Shown in pieces: positions 52,904-61,963 of a stretch of 64,000 nt of DNA; position 1 is the stretch's first letter; every line of letters begins with the position of its first letter. Source of the stretch: DAIDKA01 sp049792815. GTDB lineage: Bacteria; Pseudomonadota; Gammaproteobacteria; Steroidobacterales; Steroidobacteraceae. The notes beneath the pieces are model-generated. The model did not search any database. It was not told the origin of the DNA and was given only the letters and a program-made list of their open reading frames with translations. Location of the stretch: the NCBI GenBank assembly GCA_049792815.1, contig JBARBG010000025.1, forward strand, positions 62,001 to 126,000. The letters run 5' to 3'. The position numbers and the translations under genes were made by a program.

Positions 52904-53090
52904 GGGGATTACCTGTATTGATTTTGGGTGTCTTGCAGGACGTTCGTACCCGCCGCGCAAGTGTCGGTTCAATACGGCAGCGAACTCGCGCCCTAGCGAT
53001 AGCGGTACTGCGAATCCGCAGCGCCTATCCGTGCGAGCATGATGTTTGCCATGATCATTGCCTGCCACAACCAACGTAGTAGAGTAAACA

Positions 53091-55151
53091 ATGCCTATGC
53101 CAGGGATGACCATAAAACAACTGACAGCCGCTGCATTGCTGCTGGTCGCGCAGGGGATTCAGGCAGCACCGATCCCTGCGTCCGAGCTTGCCAAGCCGCC
53201 CCCGGACGCCGAGAAGCTGACGATCATGTCCACCGCGGGACGCCACGGGCAATCCTTTCGCTGGGTCACGCGCGACGGCACGCGCATGTCGCGGGAGAGC
53301 CTGAACCTGCGCGGCCAGATTTACGAGTCTGATGCCGCTACCCGGCTGGGCCCGGATGGCATGATCGCTCAAACAACAATCCGCGGGTTCACGCCAGAGG
53401 GCGACGCGGCCGAGACCTTCCAGGTCAAGGACGGTGTGGCGAGCTGGAAGAGTCCGGTCGACTCCGGCTCCAAGCCATACGGTGGCGCGGCCGAGTACCT
53501 CGCCTTTGGCGGTCCGCAGGAACTGACGGCCGACTTCATCGAGGCCCTCGTCGCCGCACGTGGCCGCAGCTTTGCGCTTCTCCCCGGGGGCAAGGCACGC
53601 GCTGATCTGCTAACGACTCTTACCGTCGGCCAGGGACCAACGCGGCAAACGATTACCGCGTACGCCGTCACTGGATTTATCAGCACGCCGCTCCCGGTAT
53701 GGGTCGATGCAAGTGGTCGTTTCTTCGCAATGGATCAGGGTCTGACGTGGATCCGCGCGGGATACGAAGGCGAATTTACCCGCCTCGACAAGGCGCAGGA
53801 CGATGCGCTCGCGGCCCGATCACCCATTGTCGCGCGCCAACTCGCAAGGACGCCGGCCGGGCCCGTTGCTTTCATGCATGTACGCGCGTTCATCGACGGG
53901 TCACGATTTGTCGATGATCAGGCCGTGGTCGTCGAACACGGAAAGATTACCGCCGTCGGACCGGCTGGCTCCGTTACCGTACCCGAGAATGCCCGGATCA
54001 TTGATGGGCACGGAAAAACGCTCATACCCGGGCTATGGGACTCGCATCAGCACTTCGGCGGTGACGCAGCGGGACCTTTCCTGCTTTCGCTCGGAGTCAC
54101 CTCGGTCCGAGACCCGGGAAACGACGACGCGCTCACTTTGGCCCGTGCTGCGAGGCGGGCAAAAGGTGATCTGCTGATGCCCCATATCTACCCATCGGAG
54201 CTGATTGACGGGAAAGGCCCCTATACCGCGCAACTCGGACGCGTCGCTACTTCGCAAGAAGAAGCCCTGGCGATCGTGCGCAAGGCCAAGGCGGAGGGCT
54301 TTACGGGAATCAAGATTTACGGAAGCTTCAATCCGGCCTGGGTGAAGGCGACTGCCGCTGAAGCACACCGCCTCGGTCTGCATGTACATGGGCACCTCCC
54401 CGCCGGCATGCGCACCATGGACGCGATCAACGATGGCTATGATGAGATCACACACATCTATTTCGTCATCATGCAGGCCATGCCCGATTCCGTCGTCAAG
54501 GTCTCCAATACCATCGCGCGCATGCAAGGACCCGCGCAGTTTGCCAAGGATGTCGACCTGAACTCCGAGCCGATGAAATCGCTCATTGCCACCATGGCGG
54601 CGAGGAAGATCACCGCGGATCCAACGCTGGTGGTACCGGAGAGCCTGATGGTGCCCGAGAACGGCGATTTGGGCGCCGCCTATGCCCCTTATGTCGGAAC
54701 GCTCCCGCCGGCGGTCGAACGCGGCTTCCGCACCGGGGGTCTGCAGGTTGCGGCGGGTTACACCCGGGAAGACTACCGCGCGAGCTTCAGGAAGCTCGTG
54801 TCCCTGGTCGCGGCCCTGCACCGCGCGGGCGTGCCGATCGTCGCCGGGACTGACGGCACAGGCATGGAACTGGCGCGGGAATTGGAGCTCTACGTCACCG
54901 CGGGCTTCACGCCCGCCGAGGCCCTCAACAGCGCGACGCTTGCAGCAGCGCATCTGGTCGGAGCCGACGGACACACCGGTTCGATTACCGTCGGCAAGGA
55001 CGCCGACCTGGTGCTGGTCCGTGGTGATCCCGCAAGGCATATCGGCGATCTGCGTCACACTGAGCTCGTGCTGATGGACGGAAAAATGATGGAGGCCGAC
55101 GCCCTTCGAGCCGCGGGCGGCTTTGGCGGCCGACCGCGCGCCATCGAGTAA
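53091..55151 (+). CDS. Exported amidohydrolase-superfamily protein
   Basis: 686 residues, signal peptide (MTIKQLTAAALLLVAQGIQA). A long N-terminal beta region of about 250 residues precedes the amidohydrolase barrel. Metal ligands: GLWDSHQHFG (His-x-His), GIKIYGSF for the Lys, HVHGHLP, EITHIYF and the Asp in VAGTDGTG. The C-terminal strand-turn VGKDADLVLVRGDPARHI is standard for the family. It hydrolyses amide, peptide or lactone bonds outside the cytoplasm, perhaps a peptidase or imidazolonepropionase-like enzyme. Start ATG 53091 or 53106, both weakly supported. Confidence 0.87.
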   Translation: MPMPGMTIKQLTAAALLLVAQGIQAAPIPASELAKPPPDAEKLTIMSTAGRHGQSFRWVTRDGTRMSRESLNLRGQIYESDAATRLGPDGMIAQTTIRGFTPEGDAAETFQVKDGVASWKSPVDSGSKPYGGAAEYLAFGGPQELTADFIEALVAARGRSFALLPGGKARADLLTTLTVGQGPTRQTITAYAVTGFISTPLPVWVDASGRFFAMDQGLTWIRAGYEGEFTRLDKAQDDALAARSPIVARQLARTPAGPVAFMHVRAFIDGSRFVDDQAVVVEHGKITAVGPAGSVTVPENARIIDGHGKTLIPGLWDSHQHFGGDAAGPFLLSLGVTSVRDPGNDDALTLARAARRAKGDLLMPHIYPSELIDGKGPYTAQLGRVATSQEEALAIVRKAKAEGFTGIKIYGSFNPAWVKATAAEAHRLGLHVHGHLPAGMRTMDAINDGYDEITHIYFVIMQAMPDSVVKVSNTIARMQGPAQFAKDVDLNSEPMKSLIATMAARKITADPTLVVPESLMVPENGDLGAAYAPYVGTLPPAVERGFRTGGLQVAAGYTREDYRASFRKLVSLVAALHRAGVPIVAGTDGTGMELARELELYVTAGFTPAEALNSATLAAAHLVGADGHTGSITVGKDADLVLVRGDPARHIGDLRHTELVLMDGKMMEADALRAAGGFGGRPRAIE

Positions 55152-55165
55152 CGCGCCTCTTCCCG

Positions 55166-55741
55166 ATGGAAGCTTTTCTGATTTCCACCGCTTCGGTTGC
55201 GGTGGGAGAACTGGGCGACAAAACCCAGCTACTGTCCCTGATTCTCGCCACCCGTCTGCGCAGGCCCGTGCCGATCATTGCCGGCATCTTTGTGGCCACA
55301 CTCCTCAATCACCTCGGCGCCTGTCTGGTCGGGGAATGGGCCGGTAAACTGATCAGCCCTCAGATCCTCAGATGGGTGTTGGGGATTTCGTTTCTGGCGG
55401 TGGCCGGCTGGGCGCTGATCCCGGACAAACTGGATGAAGACGTCAAGGATCGCGGCACCTATGGGGTATTTGTCCTGACGGCCGTGACCTTCTTCCTGGC
55501 GGAAATGGGTGATAAGACGCAGATCGTCGCCCTGGCGCTGGCGGCCAAATTCAACGACCTGGTCGCGGTAGTGGCCGGGACTACTCTTGGCATGATGATC
55601 ATCAACATCCCTACGGTGCTGTATGCGCAGCGCGCGACGAGGTGGGTTCCCGTGAAGATCGTGCGCATTATTGCGGCGGCAATCTACGCCGTACTCGGCG
55701 TCCTGACGCTGCTGGGCTACTCGCGCGCGGGCCTGGGCTGA
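55166..55741 (+). CDS. TMEM165/GDT1 (UPF0016) family cation transporter
   Basis: 191 residues, six membrane segments in two homologous halves. The signature E-x-G-D-K-T occurs twice: VAVGELGDKTQLLSLILA and FFLAEMGDKTQIVALALA. The family exports manganese or calcium in exchange for protons; bacterial members such as MneA confer manganese tolerance. ATG 55166 follows the amidohydrolase stop by 14 bp, so no room exists for a yybP-ykoY riboswitch between them. Confidence 0.9.
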   Translation: MEAFLISTASVAVGELGDKTQLLSLILATRLRRPVPIIAGIFVATLLNHLGACLVGEWAGKLISPQILRWVLGISFLAVAGWALIPDKLDEDVKDRGTYGVFVLTAVTFFLAEMGDKTQIVALALAAKFNDLVAVVAGTTLGMMIINIPTVLYAQRATRWVPVKIVRIIAAAIYAVLGVLTLLGYSRAGLG

Positions 55742-55819
55742 GCCGCCAACGCGAAGCTTTCATTGATTTCGTGCACGATAACGTGGTGCACTCTTTCCCA
55801 AAGCCGAAGGACACAAGCC

Positions 55820-56857
55820 TTGCTCAAACCGCCAGTTCTCAAGATCAGCAAGCTGGGATTCCCCTGGGCCACGCTTGACCCATTCCTGTTCTGCGTATAC
55901 CACGAGGATGCATACCCCAAGGGCAACTCCCGCTTGGGACCCGATTCCTCACTGGGTGGTCGCAATCTCGGTCAGGACTTCGCGGGCAAGGATGGTTGGC
56001 GGATGTATCACGGTCACACCGTACCGGGATTTCCGGCACATCCGCATCGCGGATTTGAAACCGTGACCATCATGAGAAGCGGCTACATCGACCACTCCGA
56101 TTCGCTCGGCGCCGCCGCCCGCTTCGGCCGCGGCGATGTGCAATGGCTGACCGCGGGTCATGGCATCGTGCACTCCGAGATGTTCCCCTTGCTCAGCCCC
56201 AACCATCCCAATCCCCTGGAACTGTTCCAGATCTGGCTCAACCTGCCCAAGCGCAGCAAGATGGCGCAACCCTATTTCACGATGCTCTGGTCCGAGGACA
56301 TCCCCCATTCGAGCTTCACCGACTCTCGAGGCGCCGTCACGGAAGTTACGTACATTGCAGGTCCCCCGACCGGAACAGCCATTGCAAGACCACAACGTCC
56401 ACCGCCTGATTCCTGGGCGTCGGACCCCGTCGCGGACCTGGCCATCTGGACGATCAGGATGTCGCCGGGATCGCATTGGAGATTGCCTGCGGCAGTCACG
56501 GGGAGTGCGCGCAGAACGCTCTATTTCTTCAAAGGTGACACACTGGCGGTCGATGGGAATTCCGTTCCGGTTCAATCAGCCGTCGAAGTCGACGCGGGCC
56601 AGGCGGCGCACCTCGTCAACGGCGCTACGCCAGGCGAATTGCTGATGCTTCAGGGCCGTCCCATTGGTGAACCGGTGGCACAACATGGCCCCTTCGTCAT
56701 GAATACCGAACAGGAGCTCAGGCAGGCATACGCGGACTACCACCGTACGCACTTCGGCGGCTGGCCCTGGCCGGATGAGGCCCCGGTTCACGGCGCCGAT
56801 CAGCGCAGATTTGCGCGCCACGCCGACGGGCGGCTCGAGTCCCGCACTGACCCCTAG
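55820..56857 (+). CDS. Pirin family protein
   Basis: 345 residues, bicupin. Pirin signatures: FPAHPHRGFETVTIMRSGYI, GRGDVQWLTAGHGIVHSEMF, LFQIWLNLPKRSKM. The His-x-His, His and Glu metal ligands are in place. Some pirins are quercetin 2,3-dioxygenases, others regulate metabolism. I chose TTG 55820 because GAAGGA (55806-55811) lies eight bases upstream and conserved sequence starts there (LKPPVLKISKLG). No ATG is available before the conserved region. Confidence 0.87.
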   Translation: MLKPPVLKISKLGFPWATLDPFLFCVYHEDAYPKGNSRLGPDSSLGGRNLGQDFAGKDGWRMYHGHTVPGFPAHPHRGFETVTIMRSGYIDHSDSLGAAARFGRGDVQWLTAGHGIVHSEMFPLLSPNHPNPLELFQIWLNLPKRSKMAQPYFTMLWSEDIPHSSFTDSRGAVTEVTYIAGPPTGTAIARPQRPPPDSWASDPVADLAIWTIRMSPGSHWRLPAAVTGSARRTLYFFKGDTLAVDGNSVPVQSAVEVDAGQAAHLVNGATPGELLMLQGRPIGEPVAQHGPFVMNTEQELRQAYADYHRTHFGGWPWPDEAPVHGADQRRFARHADGRLESRTDP

Positions 56858-56899
56858 CGTCGCGTCATCCGAACTCTTACCTGCGGGTGGGGAATAACT

Positions 56900-57574
56900 A
56901 TGCAACAAGTACGACCGCGAATAGCGCTGCTCCATGTGATTTCAGTCCTGGGGTTCATGTGTTTGCATCCGGCCTTTGCCCAGTCCAGTCCCTTCGGCCT
57001 CTACGCAGGCCTCGGCGTCGGTCGCTCCACGCTCGGCAATAGCTTTATCGCGCTTGATCCCTATAACGCGACCCCTTTCGCGCAGTCCGAGTTGGGCTGG
57101 AAGGCCTTAGTCGGCGTACGACCCATACCCTGGGTGGGTGCGGAGCTGCAATATATGGATTTCGGCACCAGCCGCACCCGTTCCGAACCCGCAGACATCG
57201 TGAAGGGCGTCAACCACGGACAATTTCTGGGCGGGAGTGCGGCCGAACGTGCTGGGGCACTATTTGGGGTTGGCTATCTGCCCCTGCCACCCGGATGGCC
57301 TGAATTTTTCGGCAAAGTGGGCTGGGCGCGACTGATGGGCAGTTACAGCTATACGGGTGACTACAACGTTGCCACGCCCACCGGCACGACATACCAAGCG
57401 GTTTACACCAGACAGACAGCCAGCAGCCGCGGACTGGCATTCGGCGCAGGCGTGCAAACGCTCCTTGGTGGCCTGGCTCTGCGCGTGGAGTACGAGCGAG
57501 TGAACGGCTCGCAAAATAACGGGCCGCATGAAAGGCCCACGCTGGTCTCCGCGAGCCTGTTGTGGTCCTTCTGA
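56900..57574 (+). CDS. Outer-membrane beta-barrel protein
   Basis: 224 residues. Signal peptide to about residue 27 (cleavage after HPAFA). Alternating strands: FGLYAGLGVGRSTLG, LGWKALVGVRPIPWVGAELQ, WPEFFGKVGWARLMGSYSYT, GLAFGAGVQTLLGGLALRVE, ending in SASLLWSF with the C-terminal Phe that targets barrels to the Bam complex. Likely an eight-stranded OmpA-like porin of unknown role. ATG 56900 has GGGG upstream. It converges on the EamA gene with an 8-bp gap. Confidence 0.83.
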   Translation: MQQVRPRIALLHVISVLGFMCLHPAFAQSSPFGLYAGLGVGRSTLGNSFIALDPYNATPFAQSELGWKALVGVRPIPWVGAELQYMDFGTSRTRSEPADIVKGVNHGQFLGGSAAERAGALFGVGYLPLPPGWPEFFGKVGWARLMGSYSYTGDYNVATPTGTTYQAVYTRQTASSRGLAFGAGVQTLLGGLALRVEYERVNGSQNNGPHERPTLVSASLLWSF

Positions 57575-57582
57575 CGCTTGGG

Positions 57583-58479
57583 CTACAAAGAGCCTTCCAC
57601 CTCGGCGACGACCAATGCGGCAGCGGCAGCGCGAGTCGCCAGCCACGAGCCCATCAGGATGATCGCGAACGCGATGATCCCACCTGCCCCCAGGCGCTCA
57701 TGCAGAAATCCCACTCCGAGCAGTGTCGCCACGACCGGATTGATGTAGGTGACGATCGAAGCACGTGAGGCGCCGGCGTGGGCGACCAGGTAGAACATCA
57801 GGAACATGGCGACGGTCGTGCACAGCACACCCAGCACGGCGATCGAGGACAGACTCACGGCTGACGGGAGCCGCGCCGGGAAGGTGAGCAGCGCCGGCAG
57901 GAGCAGCACGAGGCTCGCCATCGTCAGGCTCGCGGCCACCGGCCCCAGCGAGTCAAGTTCGGACAGGTGACGCTGGATAATGAGGGGCCCGATCGCGTAC
58001 CCCACCGTGGCCAGCAACATGCAGCCGACGCCCGCCCAGCCCTGCACACCGGATACTGGGCCAAAACCCACCAGCGCGGCGACGCCCAGAAAGCCGGTCA
58101 CCAGCCCCAGGAGCCGGCGCGGGCCGAGGGGTTCGTGCACTCCGAAGAAGCGGGCCAGAATGACAATGGTGAGCGGCACACCGGCTATGAGGATTCCGGT
58201 GATCGCCGAACCGATCCAGCGCTCGCCGACGGCGATGGCCGAGAAAGGCACCACAAATTCCACCAGCGCGAAGGCAAACACCGCCGCCCAGTGCCCTCGC
58301 AGGGTGCCAAGCGCACCGCGCCGCCAGGCGATGGGCAGCAGGATCAACGCCGCCAGTGTGATCCGACCCCAGGCGACGACGAGCGGCGGCACCTCCTGCA
58401 CGGCGATCCGTATAAAGAAGTAAGGCACGCCCCAGATCACGCTCAGTGCGCCGAATGCCAGCCAGACTCGCCAGCTCAT
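57583..58479 (-). CDS. EamA/DMT family transporter
   Basis: 298 residues, ten membrane helices in two EamA repeats: FGALSVIWGVPYFFIRIAVQ, LAALILLPIAW, then VGYAIGPLIIQRHLSELDS and SIVTYINPVVATLLGVGFLH. Members export amino acids, nucleotide derivatives or other metabolites. ATG 58479 opens the reading frame at MSWRVW. It stands alone; the 188 bp to the next gene (58480-58667) hold a divergent promoter region but no gene. Confidence 0.88.
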   Translation of the reverse strand: MSWRVWLAFGALSVIWGVPYFFIRIAVQEVPPLVVAWGRITLAALILLPIAWRRGALGTLRGHWAAVFAFALVEFVVPFSAIAVGERWIGSAITGILIAGVPLTIVILARFFGVHEPLGPRRLLGLVTGFLGVAALVGFGPVSGVQGWAGVGCMLLATVGYAIGPLIIQRHLSELDSLGPVAASLTMASLVLLLPALLTFPARLPSAVSLSSIAVLGVLCTTVAMFLMFYLVAHAGASRASIVTYINPVVATLLGVGFLHERLGAGGIIAFAIILMGSWLATRAAAAALVVAEVEGSL

Positions 58480-58667
58480 TGAATCAGAGTCCCGCGCCGC
58501 TCATCGCGTACGCGAGGCGTGTTGTATGCCGGGGTATCTTGTCGTCAATGGGAGCTTTGGTCTATTCCAGTACTGATGCCTCGGAGCCGATGATACGTCG
58601 CCGCTAGTGAAGCGGCAGTGGCGGAAACGCCTTGGGCTCATACGTATCCTTTCATGGAGAATCCTCA

Positions 58668-59165
58668 ATGCTGTCGAATTTTTCACAATACGCACCGCAA
58701 GGATTGGCGCCGCAGATTCCTGGACTGCAGGCCAATGGGTCGCCCCAGCTGAATGCAGCACTGTTTGGCCAACCCGCAGTTTACGCTAACCCGTGGCTCG
58801 CTCACGAGCTTGGGCAGCAAGGCGTGGGACCGCAGGTGCCTGCCTGGCTCGGGCCAATCAATCCCATAGCGCACAATCCGCTGGCACCGGCACCATTCAA
58901 TGTCAGCCCATTCAATTCAGCGCAGATGGTCCCGGTACTGGGGCAGCTGGCCCAGCAGCTCACCGTCCAATGTGCCCTTACTCAACAGGTTGCCCAGCAG
59001 ATCAGCATCGCAATCCAGCACCTCGCGCACCAGATTGCCCTCCAAGGCGTACAAGGCCAGTACTACGGGCAGAATCCCTTGGCGGCCTCCATCCAGGGGA
59101 GCTATACCGGATTCAACCCGCAAACGCAGGCATGGGGTGTCACCCGGCCCCCGACGATTCAATAG
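58668..59165 (+). CDS. Small Gln/Pro/Ala-rich protein upstream of subtilase-fold gene
   Basis: 165 residues, no signal peptide, no cysteine pair. Composition is dominated by Gln, Pro, Ala, Asn and Leu. A helical block at about residues 85-130 (VLGQLAQQLTVQCALTQQVA) is flanked by Pro/Asn-rich arms (NPIAHNPLAPAPFNVSPFNS; GQNPLAASIQGSYTGFNPQ). I recognise no family. ATG 58668 has GGAGA seven bases upstream. Its position 136 bp before the protease-like gene on the same strand suggests a partner or assembly protein. Confidence 0.68.
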   Translation: MLSNFSQYAPQGLAPQIPGLQANGSPQLNAALFGQPAVYANPWLAHELGQQGVGPQVPAWLGPINPIAHNPLAPAPFNVSPFNSAQMVPVLGQLAQQLTVQCALTQQVAQQISIAIQHLAHQIALQGVQGQYYGQNPLAASIQGSYTGFNPQTQAWGVTRPPTIQ

Positions 59166-59301
59166 CGGCGTCAGACCCGGATTTTGGATTGACCTCGGGC
59201 GGGCGCCCTGGCCGCAGATTTTGCCGGCCCGTCAGCGCCCGCCGAGGTACTCCAACCGTAAAGCGGATTGTTGCAATTGGCGAATCGATGGGGGATCACT
59301 C

Positions 59302-61128
59302 ATGGCTCAGGAAAAAGATGAACGGGGCGCCGCAATACTCAGGAAGTCCAGCGATGGCGGCGACGACGCTCTGAATCTGAAAAGGACGGCAGCGAACTCG
59401 CGCTCGGCGCACCGCGAATCGGGCAATGGCGTTCCGCAGTCTCAACCCTCCGGCAAACGGCCCGAGCGCTACATGATCGGCACCCGCACCTGCGCAACGG
59501 CGCAAGCGTTCGTCCAGCCGCAACATACCATGGATGATGTGGTCACCTACCTCGACCGGCAGGGGGATGTGGAGGTGCTCAAACGCCTGAAACTAGGCGG
59601 TATACGGCCATTCACAGTTGATGGCCGCAGCACCACCGAGATCGTCGTGGCAACTATCGATGAGACCAAGGCACAGCGATTGCGCGCCGGGGCACCGCCG
59701 GATCTGATCATCGAGCGCGACTCAATGCTGGCCTGCGCGGATTATCTGCCGCTCCCCGGCCGGGCTGCACAGATTGGAACGTTGTTGCCACTGCGTTGTG
59801 CTGCTACTGACGTTGTCATTCGCGTCATTGGCGATCGTGACCAACCGCTGGCTAGGGCAACCGTGGTTGTCGACGGCGGCGGACTGCCGGCCCAAGCGCT
59901 CACGGACGAAACCGGAACCGCAAAGCTGACATTTTTCGGCGGATCACTCGATGAGATTCAGATGCTGTTCATCCGCTCGGCTGCCAATCATTGGGATCGC
60001 GTAGTGCCCGCGCCCCAGCTCACCTCCGGCACCAACACGATCAAGTTGCAGCCGCTTTCGGAACTTTACTCCGGCTTTCCCGGCGCCAGATTGCTCGGCT
60101 GGGGGCAGCGTCTGATGGGCATCGATCCGAGCAGCGGACGCTTCACCGGGGCCGGCGTGCGAATCGGCATCATCGATTCTGGTTGCGATACGACGCACCC
60201 ACTGCTCCGACATGTCACGCGCGGCAAGGACTTCACTGCCGGTAGCACGGACACAAGCTGGACTCAGGATTCCGCCTCGCAAGGAACGCATTGCGCCGGC
60301 ATCATTAACGCATCAGGCAGCGACCAGGGCATCATTGGGTGTGCACCTGAGGCCGAGCTGCACATCCTCAAGGTTATTCCCGAGGGACGGGTCAGCGACC
60401 TTTTGGCCGCGCTCGATGAATGCATCGAGCGCGAGCTCGATGTCATACACATCAGCGTTGTGACCGATGGGTTCTCGGAACTCGTAAGTCAGAAGCTGCA
60501 GGAGGCGCGCCAGAAAGGCATCACCTGCATTGCTGCAGCCGGCACGGCTGGAGGATGCTTGGTTTTCCCGGCGAGTCTGCCAGGAGGAGTCATGGCAGTG
60601 GCAGCCATCGGCAGGCTCAAGCAATTCCCGGCCGACAGCTCACATGTTCTGAACGTGATTCCACAGCTCATTGGCAGTGACGGTCTGTTCGCGGCGCGGT
60701 TTAGTGGTTCGGGTCCCCGGATCAATGTCGGTGCGCCTGGTGTCGCCATCGTGTCCACGGTTCCCGGTGGCGGGTATGTGGCGGCGGATGGTACGCCGGC
60801 CGCGGCAGCGCATGTCACCGGCTTCGCAGCCCTGGTTCTGGCTCACCATCCATTATTCCAGCGCGAAGGACTGTTCGCGCTGCGCAACGAACAGCGCGTG
60901 CAGGCGGTACTCGATCTGATCCAAGCCAGCGCCCTGCCGCATTTCCTGGGTCCGCAGTACATTGGTTGGGGTGTGCCGGACCTGTCGCGCGTGCCCGGTG
61001 ACCAGAGCTTTGGCATGGGGCTGACGAGCGGGGACGGCGCGGAACGGGTCGCACCGAACCCGTATCGGGTCGCTTCGGATCCAGGATGGTCCTGGCCATC
61101 CGGTCAGCAGCCACCGCGGTACTATTGA
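59302..61128 (+). CDS. Subtilisin-fold (S8) protein lacking catalytic Ser and oxyanion Asn
   Basis: 608 residues without a signal peptide. Order: charged N-terminus, I9-like prodomain (about 85-155, STTEIVVATIDETKAQRLRA), an Ig-like beta domain (about 165-260), S8 domain (280-570), Pro-rich tail. Asp292 (GIIDSGCDTTHP) and His330 (GTHCAGI) are present. The Ser motif GTSMA-x-PHV reads GTPAAAAHVTG, putting Pro499 at the nucleophile site, and AAGN reads AAGT (Thr415). It is therefore probably not a protease. ATG 59302 has GGGGGA upstream. The gap 59166-59301 holds no gene. Confidence 0.87.
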   Translation: MAQEKDERGAAILRKSSDGGDDALNLKRTAANSRSAHRESGNGVPQSQPSGKRPERYMIGTRTCATAQAFVQPQHTMDDVVTYLDRQGDVEVLKRLKLGGIRPFTVDGRSTTEIVVATIDETKAQRLRAGAPPDLIIERDSMLACADYLPLPGRAAQIGTLLPLRCAATDVVIRVIGDRDQPLARATVVVDGGGLPAQALTDETGTAKLTFFGGSLDEIQMLFIRSAANHWDRVVPAPQLTSGTNTIKLQPLSELYSGFPGARLLGWGQRLMGIDPSSGRFTGAGVRIGIIDSGCDTTHPLLRHVTRGKDFTAGSTDTSWTQDSASQGTHCAGIINASGSDQGIIGCAPEAELHILKVIPEGRVSDLLAALDECIERELDVIHISVVTDGFSELVSQKLQEARQKGITCIAAAGTAGGCLVFPASLPGGVMAVAAIGRLKQFPADSSHVLNVIPQLIGSDGLFAARFSGSGPRINVGAPGVAIVSTVPGGGYVAADGTPAAAAHVTGFAALVLAHHPLFQREGLFALRNEQRVQAVLDLIQASALPHFLGPQYIGWGVPDLSRVPGDQSFGMGLTSGDGAERVAPNPYRVASDPGWSWPSGQQPPRYY

Positions 61129-61147
61129 TCTGCGCAACCCGCTGGCT

Positions 61148-61807
61148 TCAAACCCTGGCCGGGAAAAGCGCACAATTTCGCAATATGGTGCGGATGCGAG
61201 CAGCGACTTCGCCGCGGCGGTGGACCTTGAGCTTCTCGCACATGTTGTGAACATGGTTCTTGACCGTTGCCGCTTCAATCCCCAGTTGGCGCCCAATTTC
61301 CTTGTTCGGGAGGCCATTCTCGAGCATTTGGGCAATCTGCAGTTCACGCCGTGACAGCGGCATGGCGTTAGCGTGGTCCTTACGACCGTCGCCGTGCGAC
61401 CGCCCAGCCAGCTCGCCACGCGCAGCCGCCGCAGTCCGCGGCGGCTCCTGCACCTCCTGGCACAGCACCTGCTCGAGCACTTTGACCACATCGCCGCTCG
61501 CGGCGCTGTCGCGCACGCAGCCGGCCGTTCCCGCCGCCGACAGCGCCAGAATCTCCGCATCGATCTCTTTCACGCCAAACGCGACGACTTTGGTGTGGGG
61601 TGAGGAAGCAACGAGGTCGGTCACGACACCGATGCTCTCCAGGCGCGCCGCATCGAACAGCACGATATCGGGATTTAGTTGTGCGTTCTGATCCTTGGCA
61701 TGCTCCGTGTCGGCGGTGCTGACGATGTCGACGCCATCTTGCCGTTCGAGGACCGAGTGCAGTCCCTCCTGCACAACCCGCACATCGCTCACAACGAGAA
61801 CCCGCAT
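61148..61807 (-). CDS. LuxR/NarL-type response regulator with degenerate receiver
   Basis: 219 residues. N-terminal receiver-like domain with Asp52 (DIVLFDAARLES) as possible phosphorylation site, but the acidic pair is Ser7-Asp8 and the conserved Lys of the C-terminal loop is Arg99 (GTAGCVRD). C-terminal LuxR HTH: LSRRELQIAQMLENGLPNKE and ATVKNHVHNMCEKL. ATG 61807 has AAGGAG upstream; the frame start at 61924 is not needed. No histidine kinase is adjacent. It converges on the subtilase-fold gene 19 bp away. Confidence 0.85.
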   Translation of the reverse strand: MRVLVVSDVRVVQEGLHSVLERQDGVDIVSTADTEHAKDQNAQLNPDIVLFDAARLESIGVVTDLVASSPHTKVVAFGVKEIDAEILALSAAGTAGCVRDSAASGDVVKVLEQVLCQEVQEPPRTAAAARGELAGRSHGDGRKDHANAMPLSRRELQIAQMLENGLPNKEIGRQLGIEAATVKNHVHNMCEKLKVHRRGEVAARIRTILRNCALFPARV

Positions 61808-61963
61808 CGCTATGCGCTCCTTCTGCTTGCCGATCTCAGAGTCACCCGCGCGGGCAATGCAACGTAGGACCGCTGAAATCGCAAATAGCTCCGCGAAGGC
61901 GATGAATATTTTATGACCGGCCATTGCGCGTCAAGCGCCAGCTTAACGCGGCGGCCACGACCT

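Noticed and set aside
55152..55165. Manganese (yybP-ykoY) riboswitch expected before the GDT1-type gene
   Set aside because: Only 14 bp separate it from the upstream stop, far too short for that aptamer.
58480..58667. Short coding frames ahead of the Gln/Pro-rich gene
   Set aside because: They lack ribosome sites and overlap the promoter region; only the frame starting at 58668 has a Shine-Dalgarno.
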